Positions 55,045-63,999 of a stretch of DNA of 64,000 nt are shown piece after piece. Each line of letters opens with the position of its first letter. Positions within the stretch are counted from its first letter, which is position 1. The DNA is from Yoonia litorea. Lineage in GTDB: Bacteria > Pseudomonadota > Alphaproteobacteria > Rhodobacterales > Rhodobacteraceae. Under the pieces are notes generated by a model. The model saw only the letters and a program-made list of their open reading frames with translations. It ran no database searches and was not told the origin of the DNA. Both the position numbers and the translations under genes were made by a program. The stretch is from the NCBI RefSeq assembly GCF_900114675.1, contig NZ_FOZM01000002.1:1-64000 (forward strand), given 5' to 3'.

Positions 55045-55416
55045 ATGAGTGCGATCACCTTAGCACAACAGGCCTATAGTCAAACCCAGGCTACTATTCG
55101 TACCGACCGTGCAACCGAAGCACAGCTCTTTGGTCGGATCACGCAGCAGCTCAGGGCTGTGCAATCGACAAAACGGGGCGAATACCCAAAGCTCGTTTCG
55201 GCCCTTTATGAAAACAGGCGGATGTGGGCAACAATCGCCGCCGAGGTAGCGGACGCTGCAAACGCGCTCGCACCTGAACTGCGCGCTCAGATTTTTTACC
55301 TTGCGGAATTCACAGAAAGACACAGCCAGATGATCATGCGCGGCGAGGCCGACGTTGACGCGCTGATTGACGTCAATACAGCCGTCATGCGCGGCCTCAA
55401 CAGCAGGACCGCTTGA
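55045..55416 (+). CDS. flaF: FlaF, flagellar biosynthesis regulator
   Basis: 123 residues of the FlaF family (start MSAITLAQQAYSQ, LVSALYENRRMWATIAAEV, LRAQIFYLAEFT). In Caulobacter FlaF is needed for flagellin translation and acts opposite to FlbT. It overlaps the region where flbT begins, so the two are coupled. Confidence 0.92.
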   Translation: MSAITLAQQAYSQTQATIRTDRATEAQLFGRITQQLRAVQSTKRGEYPKLVSALYENRRMWATIAAEVADAANALAPELRAQIFYLAEFTERHSQMIMRGEADVDALIDVNTAVMRGLNSRTA

Positions 55417-55418
55417 TC

Positions 55419-55826
55419 GTGTCTGGACTTGTACTGAAACTCGGACCTAAAGAACGTGTTCTGGTCAATGGTGCCGTGATCGAAAACGGCGACCGACGCG
55501 GACGGATCTCGATACTGACACCAAATGCAAACATCTTGCGGCTGCGTGACGCGATCCGACCTGATCAAGCAAAGACACCAGTGTCACGGGTCTGTTATAT
55601 CGCGCAACTCGTTCTTTCCGGCGATGCGAGCGAGGTCGAGGCAAAACCACAAATCCTGAGCGGCATCGAACAGCTCAGCCAGGTTTTGAGGGACGAAGAC
55701 AGCCGCGCCCACCTTGACGCAGCGACCAGCGCCTTTTGCACAAACGACTTCTATCGCGGTCTCAAGGCTTTGCGAAACCTTTTGCAACGCGAGGCAAGAT
55801 TGCTTGGCGGCGGAGCAAAACAATGA
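55419..55826 (+). CDS. flbT: FlbT, flagellin mRNA translational regulator
   Basis: 135 residues. The family start reads (M)SGLVLKLGPKERVLVNGAVIENG, so the GTG at 55419 is preferred over a TTG at 55413. FlbT binds flagellin mRNA and limits its translation in Caulobacter. The start lies 2 bp after the flaF stop (overlap if the TTG is used). Confidence 0.9.
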   Translation: MSGLVLKLGPKERVLVNGAVIENGDRRGRISILTPNANILRLRDAIRPDQAKTPVSRVCYIAQLVLSGDASEVEAKPQILSGIEQLSQVLRDEDSRAHLDAATSAFCTNDFYRGLKALRNLLQREARLLGGGAKQ

Positions 55827-56644
55827 CTTTTCAACCGCTGTTGCCTCTCACAGGATATAGCGGTTGGAAAGTCCTTGAGCGTACATTGGGCCCACAACAG
55901 AACGCCTTTGCAAATAGCGCTTCTGTGTCCCGCCTTACCGATACTTTCAAAGAGCGCATCCCTACGATCCAAAACGCTCAGCAATTGGTAAATGACAGAG
56001 AATTGTTAACGGTGGCTTTGGGCGCATTCGGTCTGCAAGATGACCTGAACAACCGGTTCTTTATCCGCACAATTCTCGAGGAAGGGACATCCGATCCCGA
56101 ATCCCTTGCCAACCGCTTGGCGGACAAACGCTATGCGGCGTTTAGTGAGGCATTTGATTTTTTCGGCTCGGGTGTATCACGCCTGCAAAACCCAGCCTTT
56201 GCCGAAGACGTCGTCTCACGTTTCGAACGTCAGCAGTTTGCAAGGGCGGTAGGCGAGCAGGACAACAACATGCGCCTTGCACTCAACGCCGGGGAGGCGC
56301 TGACACAAGTTGCTGCACAAAACAAAACCGAAGGAGGTCGGTGGTTTGCGATCATGGGCAATCCGCCACTACGCGAGGTATTTGAAGTTGCTCTGGGACT
56401 GCCAAAGGCAATCGTCGGGATAGATTTGGATCGCCAACGCGAGGTCTTTCAGGAAAAGGCGCGCTCAGCCTTCGGCACGGATGATATTGACGAATTGCTC
56501 ACCCCCGCTGGTCTGGACCAAATCAGACGTCTGTTTCTTGTCCGTACTGAAGCGGCAGATGTGTTGGGTGCAACATCTGGCCGAAATGCACTTACACTTT
56601 TGCAGTCTGGCCCGATCAATCCTGGCAACCGGACATTGGGCTAA
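55823..56644 (+). CDS. DUF1217 family flagellar-associated protein
   Basis: 273 residues, helical, with the DUF1217 pattern (LTDTFKERIPTIQNAQQLVNDRELLTVALGAFGL and LEEGTSDPESLANRLADKRY). Genes of this family recur in alphaproteobacterial flagellar clusters, probably with a structural or export role that is not defined. It overlaps the flbT end by 4 bp (ATGA). It is the last gene of the fliC-flaF-flbT run, convergent with fliI. Confidence 0.85.
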   Translation: MTFQPLLPLTGYSGWKVLERTLGPQQNAFANSASVSRLTDTFKERIPTIQNAQQLVNDRELLTVALGAFGLQDDLNNRFFIRTILEEGTSDPESLANRLADKRYAAFSEAFDFFGSGVSRLQNPAFAEDVVSRFERQQFARAVGEQDNNMRLALNAGEALTQVAAQNKTEGGRWFAIMGNPPLREVFEVALGLPKAIVGIDLDRQREVFQEKARSAFGTDDIDELLTPAGLDQIRRLFLVRTEAADVLGATSGRNALTLLQSGPINPGNRTLG

Positions 56645-56668
56645 ATGATTGGCAGACAGCCAAAAACC

Positions 56669-57979
56669 TTACACCAGCGCCTGGCGCAGTCTGGAAAAGT
56701 GCGCCAACCTGTCGCGCCCATCTGCCGTTGCCAGGAAATGCTCTAACGCGGAGAAACATGCGACTGCCCGATCAAGCAACGGGTCCGAACCAGCTTCATA
56801 GAGGCCCGATCTGACCATCAGCGCGGCTTGGTCATTTTGAGACAGCAACGACCTTGCCTCGGCAATCAGGACGTTTTCCTGATCTGTCGCAGCGGTGGGA
56901 AGCGCGCGCGAAACGGATCTGACGACATCAACGGCAGGGTAGCGCCCCGCCTCGGCAATCTCTCGGCTGAGGATCGTGTGCCCGTCCAGAATACCGCGCA
57001 AAAGGTCAGCGACAGGTTCGTCCATGTCGGCCCCAGCAGTCAGAACGGAGAAAACGGCAGTGATATCTCCCGCACCAGCAACCCCCGGTCCCGCACGCTC
57101 ACACAAATTGGCGACAGCAGGGGGCAGCGACGCAGGAAACCCCCGCAACTTGGCCTCTTCACCCTGGGAAATCGCCACCTCGCGATACGCTTCACAAAAG
57201 CGCGTAATTGAGTCGATGAACAACGCAACCTGTCTGCCTTGATCCCGAAAATGTTCAGCAACTGTCATCGCCGCGAGCGCGCAGCGCTTGCGCACCAAGG
57301 CTGACCGATCAGACGTCGCGGCGACGATCACTGTCTTTCGCATGCCGTCATCGCCCAGCACCTCTTTTATGAAGTGTTGCAGTTCCCGCCCGCGTTCACC
57401 AACGAGGCCGACGACAATTACATCGGCATCAAGACCTTTCACCAAATCGCCGATCAACGTGGTTTTGCCGACGCCTGCCCCGGCAAAGAGCCCGATCCGC
57501 TGACCTGACACAATCGGCAGCATCGTATTGAAAACAGCGATCCCTGTTTCAAATCGCACACCAAAGCCGCGCCTGAAATAGGCCGGGGGCGGCGGGTTAT
57601 CGTGTTGTCGCGCGATTAAGCCCGGCAAAATCGGCCGCCCGTCAAGCGCATTGCCATCCGGATCAATAACCCGGCCGATCCACCCGTTATCAGGTGCAAA
57701 CCGCGGCGGCTCGGAAAGTAGGATTCGATCCCCGATCCTGAGGCCAGTGGGAGGCGCATCAAGCAGCGCATGAAATCCAGCTGCCGTGAGTTTGATGACT
57801 TCGGCAGTGAGAGGACCCGGGGTGGCGGCAATGTGCAGGCGATCACCCACCTTTGCGTGCGAACACGTCATATCGCCTATGACAACCTGCCCTTCAACGG
57901 CAATCACCCTGGAAACAGTCTGTCTGATCGGAACATGCCTGATCGCAGCGCGCAGTTTCTCGATTTCCTTGCTCAGCAT
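56669..57979 (-). CDS. fliI: FliI, flagellum-specific ATP synthase
   Basis: 436 residues of the F1-ATPase-like family: Walker A GLFAGAGVGKTTL, catalytic GERGRELQHFI and VALFIDSITRFCEAYREV. It energises type III export at the base of the flagellum. The start MLSKEIEKL follows GGGAG; more than 100 further in-frame codons upstream lie over the flgB gene and its promoter and are rejected. It is divergent from flgB. Confidence 0.96.
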   Translation of the reverse strand: MLSKEIEKLRAAIRHVPIRQTVSRVIAVEGQVVIGDMTCSHAKVGDRLHIAATPGPLTAEVIKLTAAGFHALLDAPPTGLRIGDRILLSEPPRFAPDNGWIGRVIDPDGNALDGRPILPGLIARQHDNPPPPAYFRRGFGVRFETGIAVFNTMLPIVSGQRIGLFAGAGVGKTTLIGDLVKGLDADVIVVGLVGERGRELQHFIKEVLGDDGMRKTVIVAATSDRSALVRKRCALAAMTVAEHFRDQGRQVALFIDSITRFCEAYREVAISQGEEAKLRGFPASLPPAVANLCERAGPGVAGAGDITAVFSVLTAGADMDEPVADLLRGILDGHTILSREIAEAGRYPAVDVVRSVSRALPTAATDQENVLIAEARSLLSQNDQAALMVRSGLYEAGSDPLLDRAVACFSALEHFLATADGRDRLAHFSRLRQALV

Positions 57980-58011
57980 TCTGCTGCTCCCAAAGCTGCG
58001 GACACCTCTTT

Positions 58012-58033
58012 TTAAGGAATCAGGCTTAAGCCT
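58012..58033. promoter_or_regulatory. Palindrome between divergent fliI and flgB
   Basis: AGGCTTAAGCCT (58022-58033) is a perfect 12-bp palindrome, overlapping an inverted pair TTAAG-N8-CTTAA (58012-58029). The intergenic space is only 84 bp. TTAA-type half sites recall CtrA-bound sequences, but the spacing differs from TTAA-N7-TTAA. Confidence 0.45.
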
Positions 58034-58063
58034 TCGTTGAGATCGAAAAAGGGAGAATCCCTC

Positions 58064-58447
58064 ATGTATGAAAAGGTGGCTTTGTTCCAGGTGGCGAGCG
58101 ATATGGCGCGACACGCTGGCAGCCGGCAGGCTGTCGTCGCGCGCAATATCGCAAACGCGGATACACCGGGTTTTCAGGCGCATAGGCTTGCCAGCTTTGC
58201 CGACATCGTCGGCCAAGGGCAGAGTTTGAGCATGAAGGCGACCCGTGCAGGCCACATGCGGCTTGCACCCTCTTCCGGACCACACGGATCGCTACAGCTG
58301 GCCGGCGCGGCTTCGCCAAACGGGAACTCGGTCTCTCTGGAAGACGAGTTGATGGAATCTGTATCCGTCAGCAGGGAACACAGTCGTGCGATCACCGTTT
58401 ATCGTCATAGCATGACAGTCCTGCGCACCGCACTTGGACGCGGATAG
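58064..58447 (+). CDS. flgB: FlgB, flagellar basal-body rod protein
   Basis: 127 residues. The rod-protein N-terminal motif ARNIANADTPGFQAH is present (about residue 26-40), as is the helical C-terminal end. FlgB forms the proximal rod. GGGAG lies before the ATG at 58064. First gene of a nine-gene plus-strand run from flgB to fliL. Confidence 0.95.
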   Translation: MYEKVALFQVASDMARHAGSRQAVVARNIANADTPGFQAHRLASFADIVGQGQSLSMKATRAGHMRLAPSSGPHGSLQLAGAASPNGNSVSLEDELMESVSVSREHSRAITVYRHSMTVLRTALGRG

Positions 58448-58452
58448 GTGCG

Positions 58453-58845
58453 ATGACCGACTTCTCAGAAGCAATGAGCGTCGCCACGAGCGGCATGAAA
58501 GCGCAAGCCAGTCGCTTGAGGCACGTCTCAGAAAACATCGCAAATGCTGACACACCCGGGTACCGCCGAAAGATCGTTGCTTTCGAAAGCCTCGTGAACG
58601 AGGGCCGTCGCACTGGCCAAGTTTCAGTCGGGCCGGTGCAGTTGGATCGCACTAACCCGACGCAGATATACGACCCCAATCATCCGCTGGCTGACCCGTC
58701 AGGGCATTACGACGGCTCGAATGTCAATTTGTTGATCGAGATTGCCGACGCGCGAGAGGCCCACCGCAGTTACGAGGCAAATCTCAAGATGTTCGATCAG
58801 GTCAGGCAAATGTCCTCGTCACTCATGGATCTATTGCGAAGATAA
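58453..58845 (+). CDS. flgC: FlgC, flagellar basal-body rod protein
   Basis: 130 residues. ENIANADTPGYRRK at about residue 27 and the C-terminal RAYEANLKMFDQ-like RSYEANLKMFDQVRQM mark the family. It builds the rod with FlgB, FlgF and FlgG. It begins 5 bp after flgB. Confidence 0.96.
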   Translation: MTDFSEAMSVATSGMKAQASRLRHVSENIANADTPGYRRKIVAFESLVNEGRRTGQVSVGPVQLDRTNPTQIYDPNHPLADPSGHYDGSNVNLLIEIADAREAHRSYEANLKMFDQVRQMSSSLMDLLRR

Positions 58846-58855
58846 GGAGAACCCT

Positions 58856-59137
58856 ATGGACGTAAATTCGATTGTCGCACAAAGCTATGCGGCCACAAAA
58901 AACCTTGCCGCACCGTCTGGCAACGGGACCGCAAATGCTTTGACAGGTGCAGCAGAAAGTTTTGCCGCAACACTTCAACGAAGCGAAACCGTGGCGATGC
59001 AGTCGATGACATCTGGTGCTGATCCTCATGCGTTGGTCGATGCGTTGGTACAAACCGAATTGGCGGTGCAGACAGCAGTCACAGTGCGCGATCGGGTGGT
59101 CGAAGCGTATCAGGAAATCCTTCGGATGCCTGTCTGA
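58856..59137 (+). CDS. fliE: FliE, hook-basal body complex protein
   Basis: 93 residues. The C-terminal part matches FliE (DPHALVDALVQTELAVQTAVTVRDRVVEAYQEILRMPV, split in two segments of about 18 residues). It links the MS ring to the rod. The start MDVNSIVAQSY follows AAGGAGA. It overlaps the fliQ start by 1 bp. Confidence 0.93.
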   Translation: MDVNSIVAQSYAATKNLAAPSGNGTANALTGAAESFAATLQRSETVAMQSMTSGADPHALVDALVQTELAVQTAVTVRDRVVEAYQEILRMPV

Positions 59138-59406
59138 TGGGTGAAGCACTTTTCTACGACACCTTGCGACAAGGCCTGTGGGTCGCATTCCTGATTTCAC
59201 TGCCTATTCTCGGCGTCGCTCTGGCATCTGGTCTGATCGTCGGGCTTTTTCAGGCATTGACGTCAATTCAGGAAATGACGCTGACCTTTGTGCCCAAACT
59301 TGCCGCAATTGTCTTGGTTTTCTGGGCGTCAATGGGCTTCATGACACAGACGTTGGTAGCGCTTTTTCGGGATGTTTTGATGCCCATCGTCGCAGGAGGC
59401 TGGTGA
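59137..59406 (+). CDS. fliQ: FliQ, flagellar export gate protein
   Basis: 89 residues with two membrane segments and the family motif GLFQALTSIQEMTLTFVPKL. It is part of the FliPQR export gate; fliP and fliR are outside this window. The start overlaps the fliE stop (TGATG) and its stop overlaps flgF by 1 bp. Confidence 0.96.
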   Translation: MGEALFYDTLRQGLWVAFLISLPILGVALASGLIVGLFQALTSIQEMTLTFVPKLAAIVLVFWASMGFMTQTLVALFRDVLMPIVAGGW

Positions 59407-60122
59407 TGGATGACGCAGGCTACACCACCTTGACCCGTCAGTCGGGGCTCTTGCAACAAATGCAGGTGATCGCCAACAACATTGCCAATGCCCCGACCAC
59501 AGGTTTTCGCGCGCAAAGTCTGATTTTTAGCGAACATATCAATGCTGGGGACACGTGGCAGCCATCGTTGTCTATGGCGACAGCGCGCGTACAACAGTCG
59601 CTGAACGGTCAGGGGGCGCTTTCACAAACAGGCGGTACTTTTGACCTCGCGATCGAAGGCGACGGGTTCTTTCTCGTTGCAACACCAGAAGGAACCCGCC
59701 TGACACGGTCCGGCGCCTTTACAACGAACGAAAATGGCGACCTCGTGACGGTAAACGGGCATGCCGTCATGGATACCGGTGAAGCGCCAGTCTTTATCCC
59801 CCAAGGGCTTGGCCCTGTCGGGATCAGCGCTGACGGTACGATCAGTGCAGGTGGCGCACCGGTGGGTCAGATCGGGCTCTTTCGTCCACTTGATCCTGAC
59901 CGCGTTGAGCGGGAAGGAAACGTACTCCTCAACCCCATTGGCGGGGTGGCAGCGCAACCAGACGGAAGAATGAAACAAGGTTTCCTCGAAGGCGCAAATG
60001 TTGATCCGCTTCTGGAAATGAGCCGCATGATCAACGTGCAGCGCGCCTACGAGCTGGGGCAAAGCTTTCTCGACAAGGAGGATCAACGCATCCGCACAGT
60101 GATTGACGCAATCAGCCGTTAA
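59406..60122 (+). CDS. flgF: FlgF, proximal rod protein
   Basis: 238 residues. The start MDDAGYTTLTRQSGLLQQM and the rod motif NNIANAPTTGFRAQ are present; the C terminus has NVQRAYELGQSFLDKEDQRI. A longer frame upstream covers fliQ and is rejected. It assembles with FlgG into the rod. Confidence 0.95.
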   Translation: MDDAGYTTLTRQSGLLQQMQVIANNIANAPTTGFRAQSLIFSEHINAGDTWQPSLSMATARVQQSLNGQGALSQTGGTFDLAIEGDGFFLVATPEGTRLTRSGAFTTNENGDLVTVNGHAVMDTGEAPVFIPQGLGPVGISADGTISAGGAPVGQIGLFRPLDPDRVEREGNVLLNPIGGVAAQPDGRMKQGFLEGANVDPLLEMSRMINVQRAYELGQSFLDKEDQRIRTVIDAISR

Positions 60123-60134
60123 AGGAGCATTACC

Positions 60135-60920
60135 ATGCGCGCACTTGAAATTGCAGCCGCCGGCATGTCGGCGCAACAAACCCGGGTCGAGGTGATTTCA
60201 AACAATCTGGCCAACATGAACACCACCGGCTACAACGCCCGGCGTGCCGAATTCGCAGATCTGCATTACCAGCAGGTCGCACGACCAGGGACCATCAGCG
60301 CCGCAGACGGGTCAACGCTTCCTACAGGAATTCAGCTAGGACTTGGTGTACGGCCCGCAGCCGTTTCAGTGATGCTAAGTCAAGGCGCGCTCTCTGCGAC
60401 AGGCGGCGATCTTGATCTGGCAATCGAGGGTGACGGATATCTGGAGGTGACCCTTCCGTCCGGCGTCGCGGCTTATACACGAGACGGTGCGCTAAAGCTT
60501 ACCGGCGACGGCCAACTGGTAACATCGGAGGGTTATCCGGTGGTCCCGGACATCACAATCCCACGCGATACACGCTCCATCTCGATCAACGCGGACGGCG
60601 AGGTTTACGGCTATTTCGTTGACGAAGTCGAACCACAGCTTTTGGGTCAGTTTACCTTGGCCGGTTTCACCAACCCGAAGGGGTTGGAGGCTTTGGGCAG
60701 CAATCTGTTTGCCGAAACCACGGCATCAGGACCACCTGCGATCACCACGCCAGGCCAAGAGGGGTTGGGCGTCCTGAGGCAAGGGTATCTTGAGGAAAGC
60801 TCGGTTGATCCGGTCAAACAAGTAACAGATCTCATCGCCGCCCAGCGCGGGTACGAACTGAACTCCAAGGTGATTACGGCCGCGGATCAGATGCTCGGTG
60901 CGATGGTCCAGATCCGATGA
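60135..60920 (+). CDS. flgG: FlgG, distal rod protein
   Basis: 261 residues, typical length. Starts MRALEIAAAGMSAQQTRVEV with SNNLANMNTTGYNARR; the C terminus has QVTDLIAAQRGYELNSKV. AAGGAG is upstream. FlgG forms the distal rod that crosses the outer part of the periplasm. Confidence 0.97.
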   Translation: MRALEIAAAGMSAQQTRVEVISNNLANMNTTGYNARRAEFADLHYQQVARPGTISAADGSTLPTGIQLGLGVRPAAVSVMLSQGALSATGGDLDLAIEGDGYLEVTLPSGVAAYTRDGALKLTGDGQLVTSEGYPVVPDITIPRDTRSISINADGEVYGYFVDEVEPQLLGQFTLAGFTNPKGLEALGSNLFAETTASGPPAITTPGQEGLGVLRQGYLEESSVDPVKQVTDLIAAQRGYELNSKVITAADQMLGAMVQIR

Positions 60921-61333
60921 TCCGTTTGATCATCGCTTTGCTCAGCTTGGCTGATGTGGCTGCTGCGGATACAATTCTCGCGGCGCGCACAATTCCGGCG
61001 AAAACGATCATCGCACCCTCCGATCTTCTCTTAAGCGACGATGAGGTGCCCGGCGCGGCCTCGGACTCGGCATCGGTCGTCGGGATGGAGGCGCGGGTTT
61101 CACTTTATGCAGGTCGCCCGATCAGACTTGCCGACCTGGGGCAACCTGCACTGATAGAACGCAACCAGATTGTGCAGCTTCAGTATCGGGGAAATGGCCT
61201 TGTGATCCAGACTGAAGGGCGTGCGCTTGGCCGTGCGGGACCGGGTGAAAGTATACGTGTAATGAACCTGAACTCGCGCGCGACGGTGACGGCAGTGATG
61301 GGCGATGATGGGGTTGCGTATGTCCATCGCTAG
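60917..61333 (+). CDS. flgA: FlgA, P-ring assembly chaperone
   Basis: 138 residues with a signal peptide (ADVAAADT, cleavage near residue 17) and an SAF domain (ILAARTIPAKTIIAPSDLL, then RVMNLNSRATVTAVMGDDG). It is the periplasmic chaperone of FlgI, which is not in this window. It overlaps flgG by 4 bp and flgH by 14 bp. Confidence 0.92.
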   Translation: MIRLIIALLSLADVAAADTILAARTIPAKTIIAPSDLLLSDDEVPGAASDSASVVGMEARVSLYAGRPIRLADLGQPALIERNQIVQLQYRGNGLVIQTEGRALGRAGPGESIRVMNLNSRATVTAVMGDDGVAYVHR

Positions 61334-62048
61334 GCCCTTGGCGCTCACTGTCGGTCTGTTGTCTGGATGCAGCCAGAGCTTTGGCGGTCCTCCGCCTTTC
61401 ACGCCAACGGTCGATGATCGCGAGCGACGCGCGATGCTTGGTGCGGCGCCATTGCCAGCAGTTGCCCCCGCTCCGCCGACGTCGGCCAATCGCGCCTCCC
61501 TTTGGACCGGTGCACGCGGATCGCTTTTGGGTGATCGCAGGGCAAGGCAGCAAGGCGATATCCTGACTGTCGTGATTGAGATAGACGACCGAGCTGAGAT
61601 ATCGAATTTATCTGATCGGTCACGACGCGCAAGCCAGGAGCTTGGCACGCCGCAACTCTTTGGTTTGCCGCAGCGTCTGGATGAAAATCTGCCCGCAGGC
61701 GCAAATACAGCATCGCTCGTCGATCTGTCGGGCCAGAGCAGCGCCTCTGGCGATGGCAGTGTTAGCCGCAACGAAAGACTGACCTTACGTGTCGCTGTCA
61801 CTGTGATGGATGTTTTGCCGAACGGTGTTCTGGCGATTGCAGGGCAGCAGGAAGTCAGGGTCAACTTCGAACTGCGTGAGCTTCTGGTTTCTGGTTACGT
61901 CCGGCCGGAAGATATCACCCGCCAGAATGAGGTCACCTACGACAAAATCGCGTCCGCCCGTATTTCTTACGGCGGCAGAGGACAAATCTCTGAAATGCAG
62001 CAACCGCGGGTCGGACACCGGTTGCTCGAGTCGGTCCTGCCATTTTAG
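61320..62048 (+). CDS. flgH: FlgH, flagellar L-ring lipoprotein
   Basis: 242 residues. Lipobox LLSGC (Cys17) fits the L-ring lipoprotein in the outer membrane. SLWTGARGSLLGDRRARQQGDILTVVIEI and the C-terminal QNEVTYDKIASARISYGGRGQIS are family signatures. It starts 14 bp inside flgA. Confidence 0.96.
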   Translation: MSIARPLALTVGLLSGCSQSFGGPPPFTPTVDDRERRAMLGAAPLPAVAPAPPTSANRASLWTGARGSLLGDRRARQQGDILTVVIEIDDRAEISNLSDRSRRASQELGTPQLFGLPQRLDENLPAGANTASLVDLSGQSSASGDGSVSRNERLTLRVAVTVMDVLPNGVLAIAGQQEVRVNFELRELLVSGYVRPEDITRQNEVTYDKIASARISYGGRGQISEMQQPRVGHRLLESVLPF

Positions 62049-62069
62049 TCCGTGGAAAGGTTGGCATGA

Positions 62070-62558
62070 ATGAAGGCTGTTATTCTTCCGATCGTTCTCT
62101 TCATCCTTGGCAGCAGTGCCGGTGCAGGCGCAGGGTATTTCTTGAATGTGACCCCTTCGGAAATGGATGATCAGGGCTGCGTCGTACCTGAAGATCACGC
62201 CGACAGCACCACCGAACTTCCGCCGATCAGCGAAGAGCGCGAGTACGCCAAACTGAACAACCAATTCGTGATACCTGTTGTGGAAGACGGCGCTGTGGCG
62301 GCGCTCGTGGTTTTGTCTCTCAATTTGGAGGTGACAGTAGGCAACAGGCCGGCAATCTTCGCCGCAGAACCCAAGCTACGGGACCGTTTCTTGCAAGTGA
62401 TGTTCGACCACGCCAATACCGGCGGCTTTTCCGGTAACTTCACGTCGGGGCTGAACATGCAGGCGCTTCGCCGCGATCTTTTAAGAGTAGCACAAGATGT
62501 CAGCGGAGATGCGATCACTGATGTCTTAATTATCGATATCGTCAGGCAAGATACCTAA
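62070..62558 (+). CDS. fliL: FliL-like flagellar basal-body-associated protein
   Basis: 162 residues with one N-terminal membrane segment and a periplasmic FliL-type domain (EREYAKLNNQFVIPVVEDGAVAALVVLSLNLEV region, then RDLLRVAQDVSGDAITDVLIIDI). FliL supports stator function near the motor. It ends the plus-strand run; its stop overlaps the convergent gene by 4 bp. Confidence 0.85.
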   Translation: MKAVILPIVLFILGSSAGAGAGYFLNVTPSEMDDQGCVVPEDHADSTTELPPISEEREYAKLNNQFVIPVVEDGAVAALVVLSLNLEVTVGNRPAIFAAEPKLRDRFLQVMFDHANTGGFSGNFTSGLNMQALRRDLLRVAQDVSGDAITDVLIIDIVRQDT

Positions 62559-62926
62559 CTTTCGCGCTTTGCCGCGCGCCGCGCCTCTTGCCGTTCCTGA
62601 TCTTTGATCAGCTGTGCCAATGCAATGTCTTTGGCCATCACGCGCCGCATCCTGACGCGCGCCTCCTCCCATTCTGCGCGCAGTCTTGCGCGTTCGATCT
62701 GGATCGCGGCGCGGCGCTGATCTGCCCATCGCTCCCATAGATGGAGCCTATGCGGCAGGGCTGTTTCATGGGGACTCTGCGTTGCGACATCAATGGAACG
62801 AAGCCGATCGAGGGCTTGTTTCAACGCATTGTCCCGGTGCGCAACGTTCGAAAGCTCAGCTTGCGCTTTTGCAAGTTGATGCCTGGTCAACGCGGACAGT
62901 CTTTTCAAGGTGGCAATCTGGGTCAA
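62555..62926 (-). CDS. Small coiled-coil protein in the flagellar cluster, FliJ-like by position
   Basis: 123 residues, highly helical and charged (RRAAIQIERARLRAEWEEARVRM, then KDQERQEARRAAKRES). A long coiled coil and the flagellar setting suggest an export-chaperone role like FliJ, but I see no decisive motif. It overlaps the flhB end by 4 bp. Confidence 0.6.
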   Translation of the reverse strand: MTQIATLKRLSALTRHQLAKAQAELSNVAHRDNALKQALDRLRSIDVATQSPHETALPHRLHLWERWADQRRAAIQIERARLRAEWEEARVRMRRVMAKDIALAQLIKDQERQEARRAAKRES

Positions 62927-63999
62927 ATGGTGCTTGCTTTCTGCCGCATTTGGTCAGCAAACCTGATTGCCGCTGCAACAGCTTTGTAATGCGTTGGCTG
63001 AATCTCGGCACCAATCTCGACTTGCGCGAAAAGCGCGCGGGCCGTTGGAGGGTCTGAATGAACCGGCACGCCGTGTTCAGCGGCACGGAGCCTGATTTGC
63101 GCGGCAACTGCGTCAACACCTTTGGCGACGCAAGTCGGGGCCGTTTCACCACGATCCCACTTCAAAGCTACAGCGAAATGTGTCGGATTGACGATAACAA
63201 CGCTGGCCTGTGGCACATCAAGCAACATCCGGTTTGTGGCAATGTCCTGTGCCCTCTGCCGTCGCTGTTGTTTCATCAGTGGATCACCTTCGGACTGCTT
63301 GAGCTCATCCATCATTTCCTTGCGGCTCATCCGGTTCTTTCGCAGGTGGTGAGAACGCTGCCAAAGGTAGTCAAACACCCCTAAACACAGCGCAATCAGG
63401 AGGACAATCGCAACAAGTGGGGCAAGTTGATCGTTGAGCAGGCCGATGATCTGACGCGGTGTGAGAGAGGCGCTCATCACGATATCATCAATCTGGGACC
63501 AAAGCAGGAGACCGAGGCAGACAGAAAATATGACAAGTTTGGCACTGCTTTTGAGGAATTCGAACAGACCTTGCGCGCCGAACTTGTTCTTTACACCAGA
63601 GACCGGCGAAATCCTGTTAAGCTTTGGCATGATTTTTCCCGGGGTTAGTTGTAACGCCCGCTGGGCCGCCACGCTCACCAAGGCGAACACAGCCGGCACT
63701 GCAAACCACACAATTAAAGTTGATCCGACCGTACCGAGAAATCCGCCAGCAGTGCTTGTTCCTCCGTGAAAGACAAGATCTGCAAATGCGAACGGATCAT
63801 CCAGAAAAGGGACCAGTGCCTGAGAAAATGAATCCAGTGACGTGTTGGCGACGGTCAGCAGAACGCACAGAAACCCGGCATAGGACGCGGCCGTGGTCAG
63901 ATCAGCCGATCTTGCAATCTCACCTTTCTTTCGCGCGTCTTCCAGCTTTTTCGCGCTGGGCTCGTATTGCTTGTCACTGTCCTCATCATTCTCGCTCAT
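62923..63999 (-). CDS. flhB: FlhB, flagellar export switch protein
   Basis: 358 residues: four membrane segments in the N-terminal half and a cytoplasmic domain with the autocleavage motif NPTH in VVIVNPTHFAVALKW. It governs the switch from hook to filament substrate together with FliK. The complete ORF starts MSENDEDSDKQYEPSAKKLE at base 63999, one base before the window end. Confidence 0.96.
   Translation of the reverse strand: MSENDEDSDKQYEPSAKKLEDARKKGEIARSADLTTAASYAGFLCVLLTVANTSLDSFSQALVPFLDDPFAFADLVFHGGTSTAGGFLGTVGSTLIVWFAVPAVFALVSVAAQRALQLTPGKIMPKLNRISPVSGVKNKFGAQGLFEFLKSSAKLVIFSVCLGLLLWSQIDDIVMSASLTPRQIIGLLNDQLAPLVAIVLLIALCLGVFDYLWQRSHHLRKNRMSRKEMMDELKQSEGDPLMKQQRRQRAQDIATNRMLLDVPQASVVIVNPTHFAVALKWDRGETAPTCVAKGVDAVAAQIRLRAAEHGVPVHSDPPTARALFAQVEIGAEIQPTHYKAVAAAIRFADQMRQKASTI

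Noticed and set aside
57980-58285. Longer fliI start
   Set aside because: It would cover the flgB gene and the intergenic promoter; the ATG at 57979 has a good ribosome site and the family-typical start.
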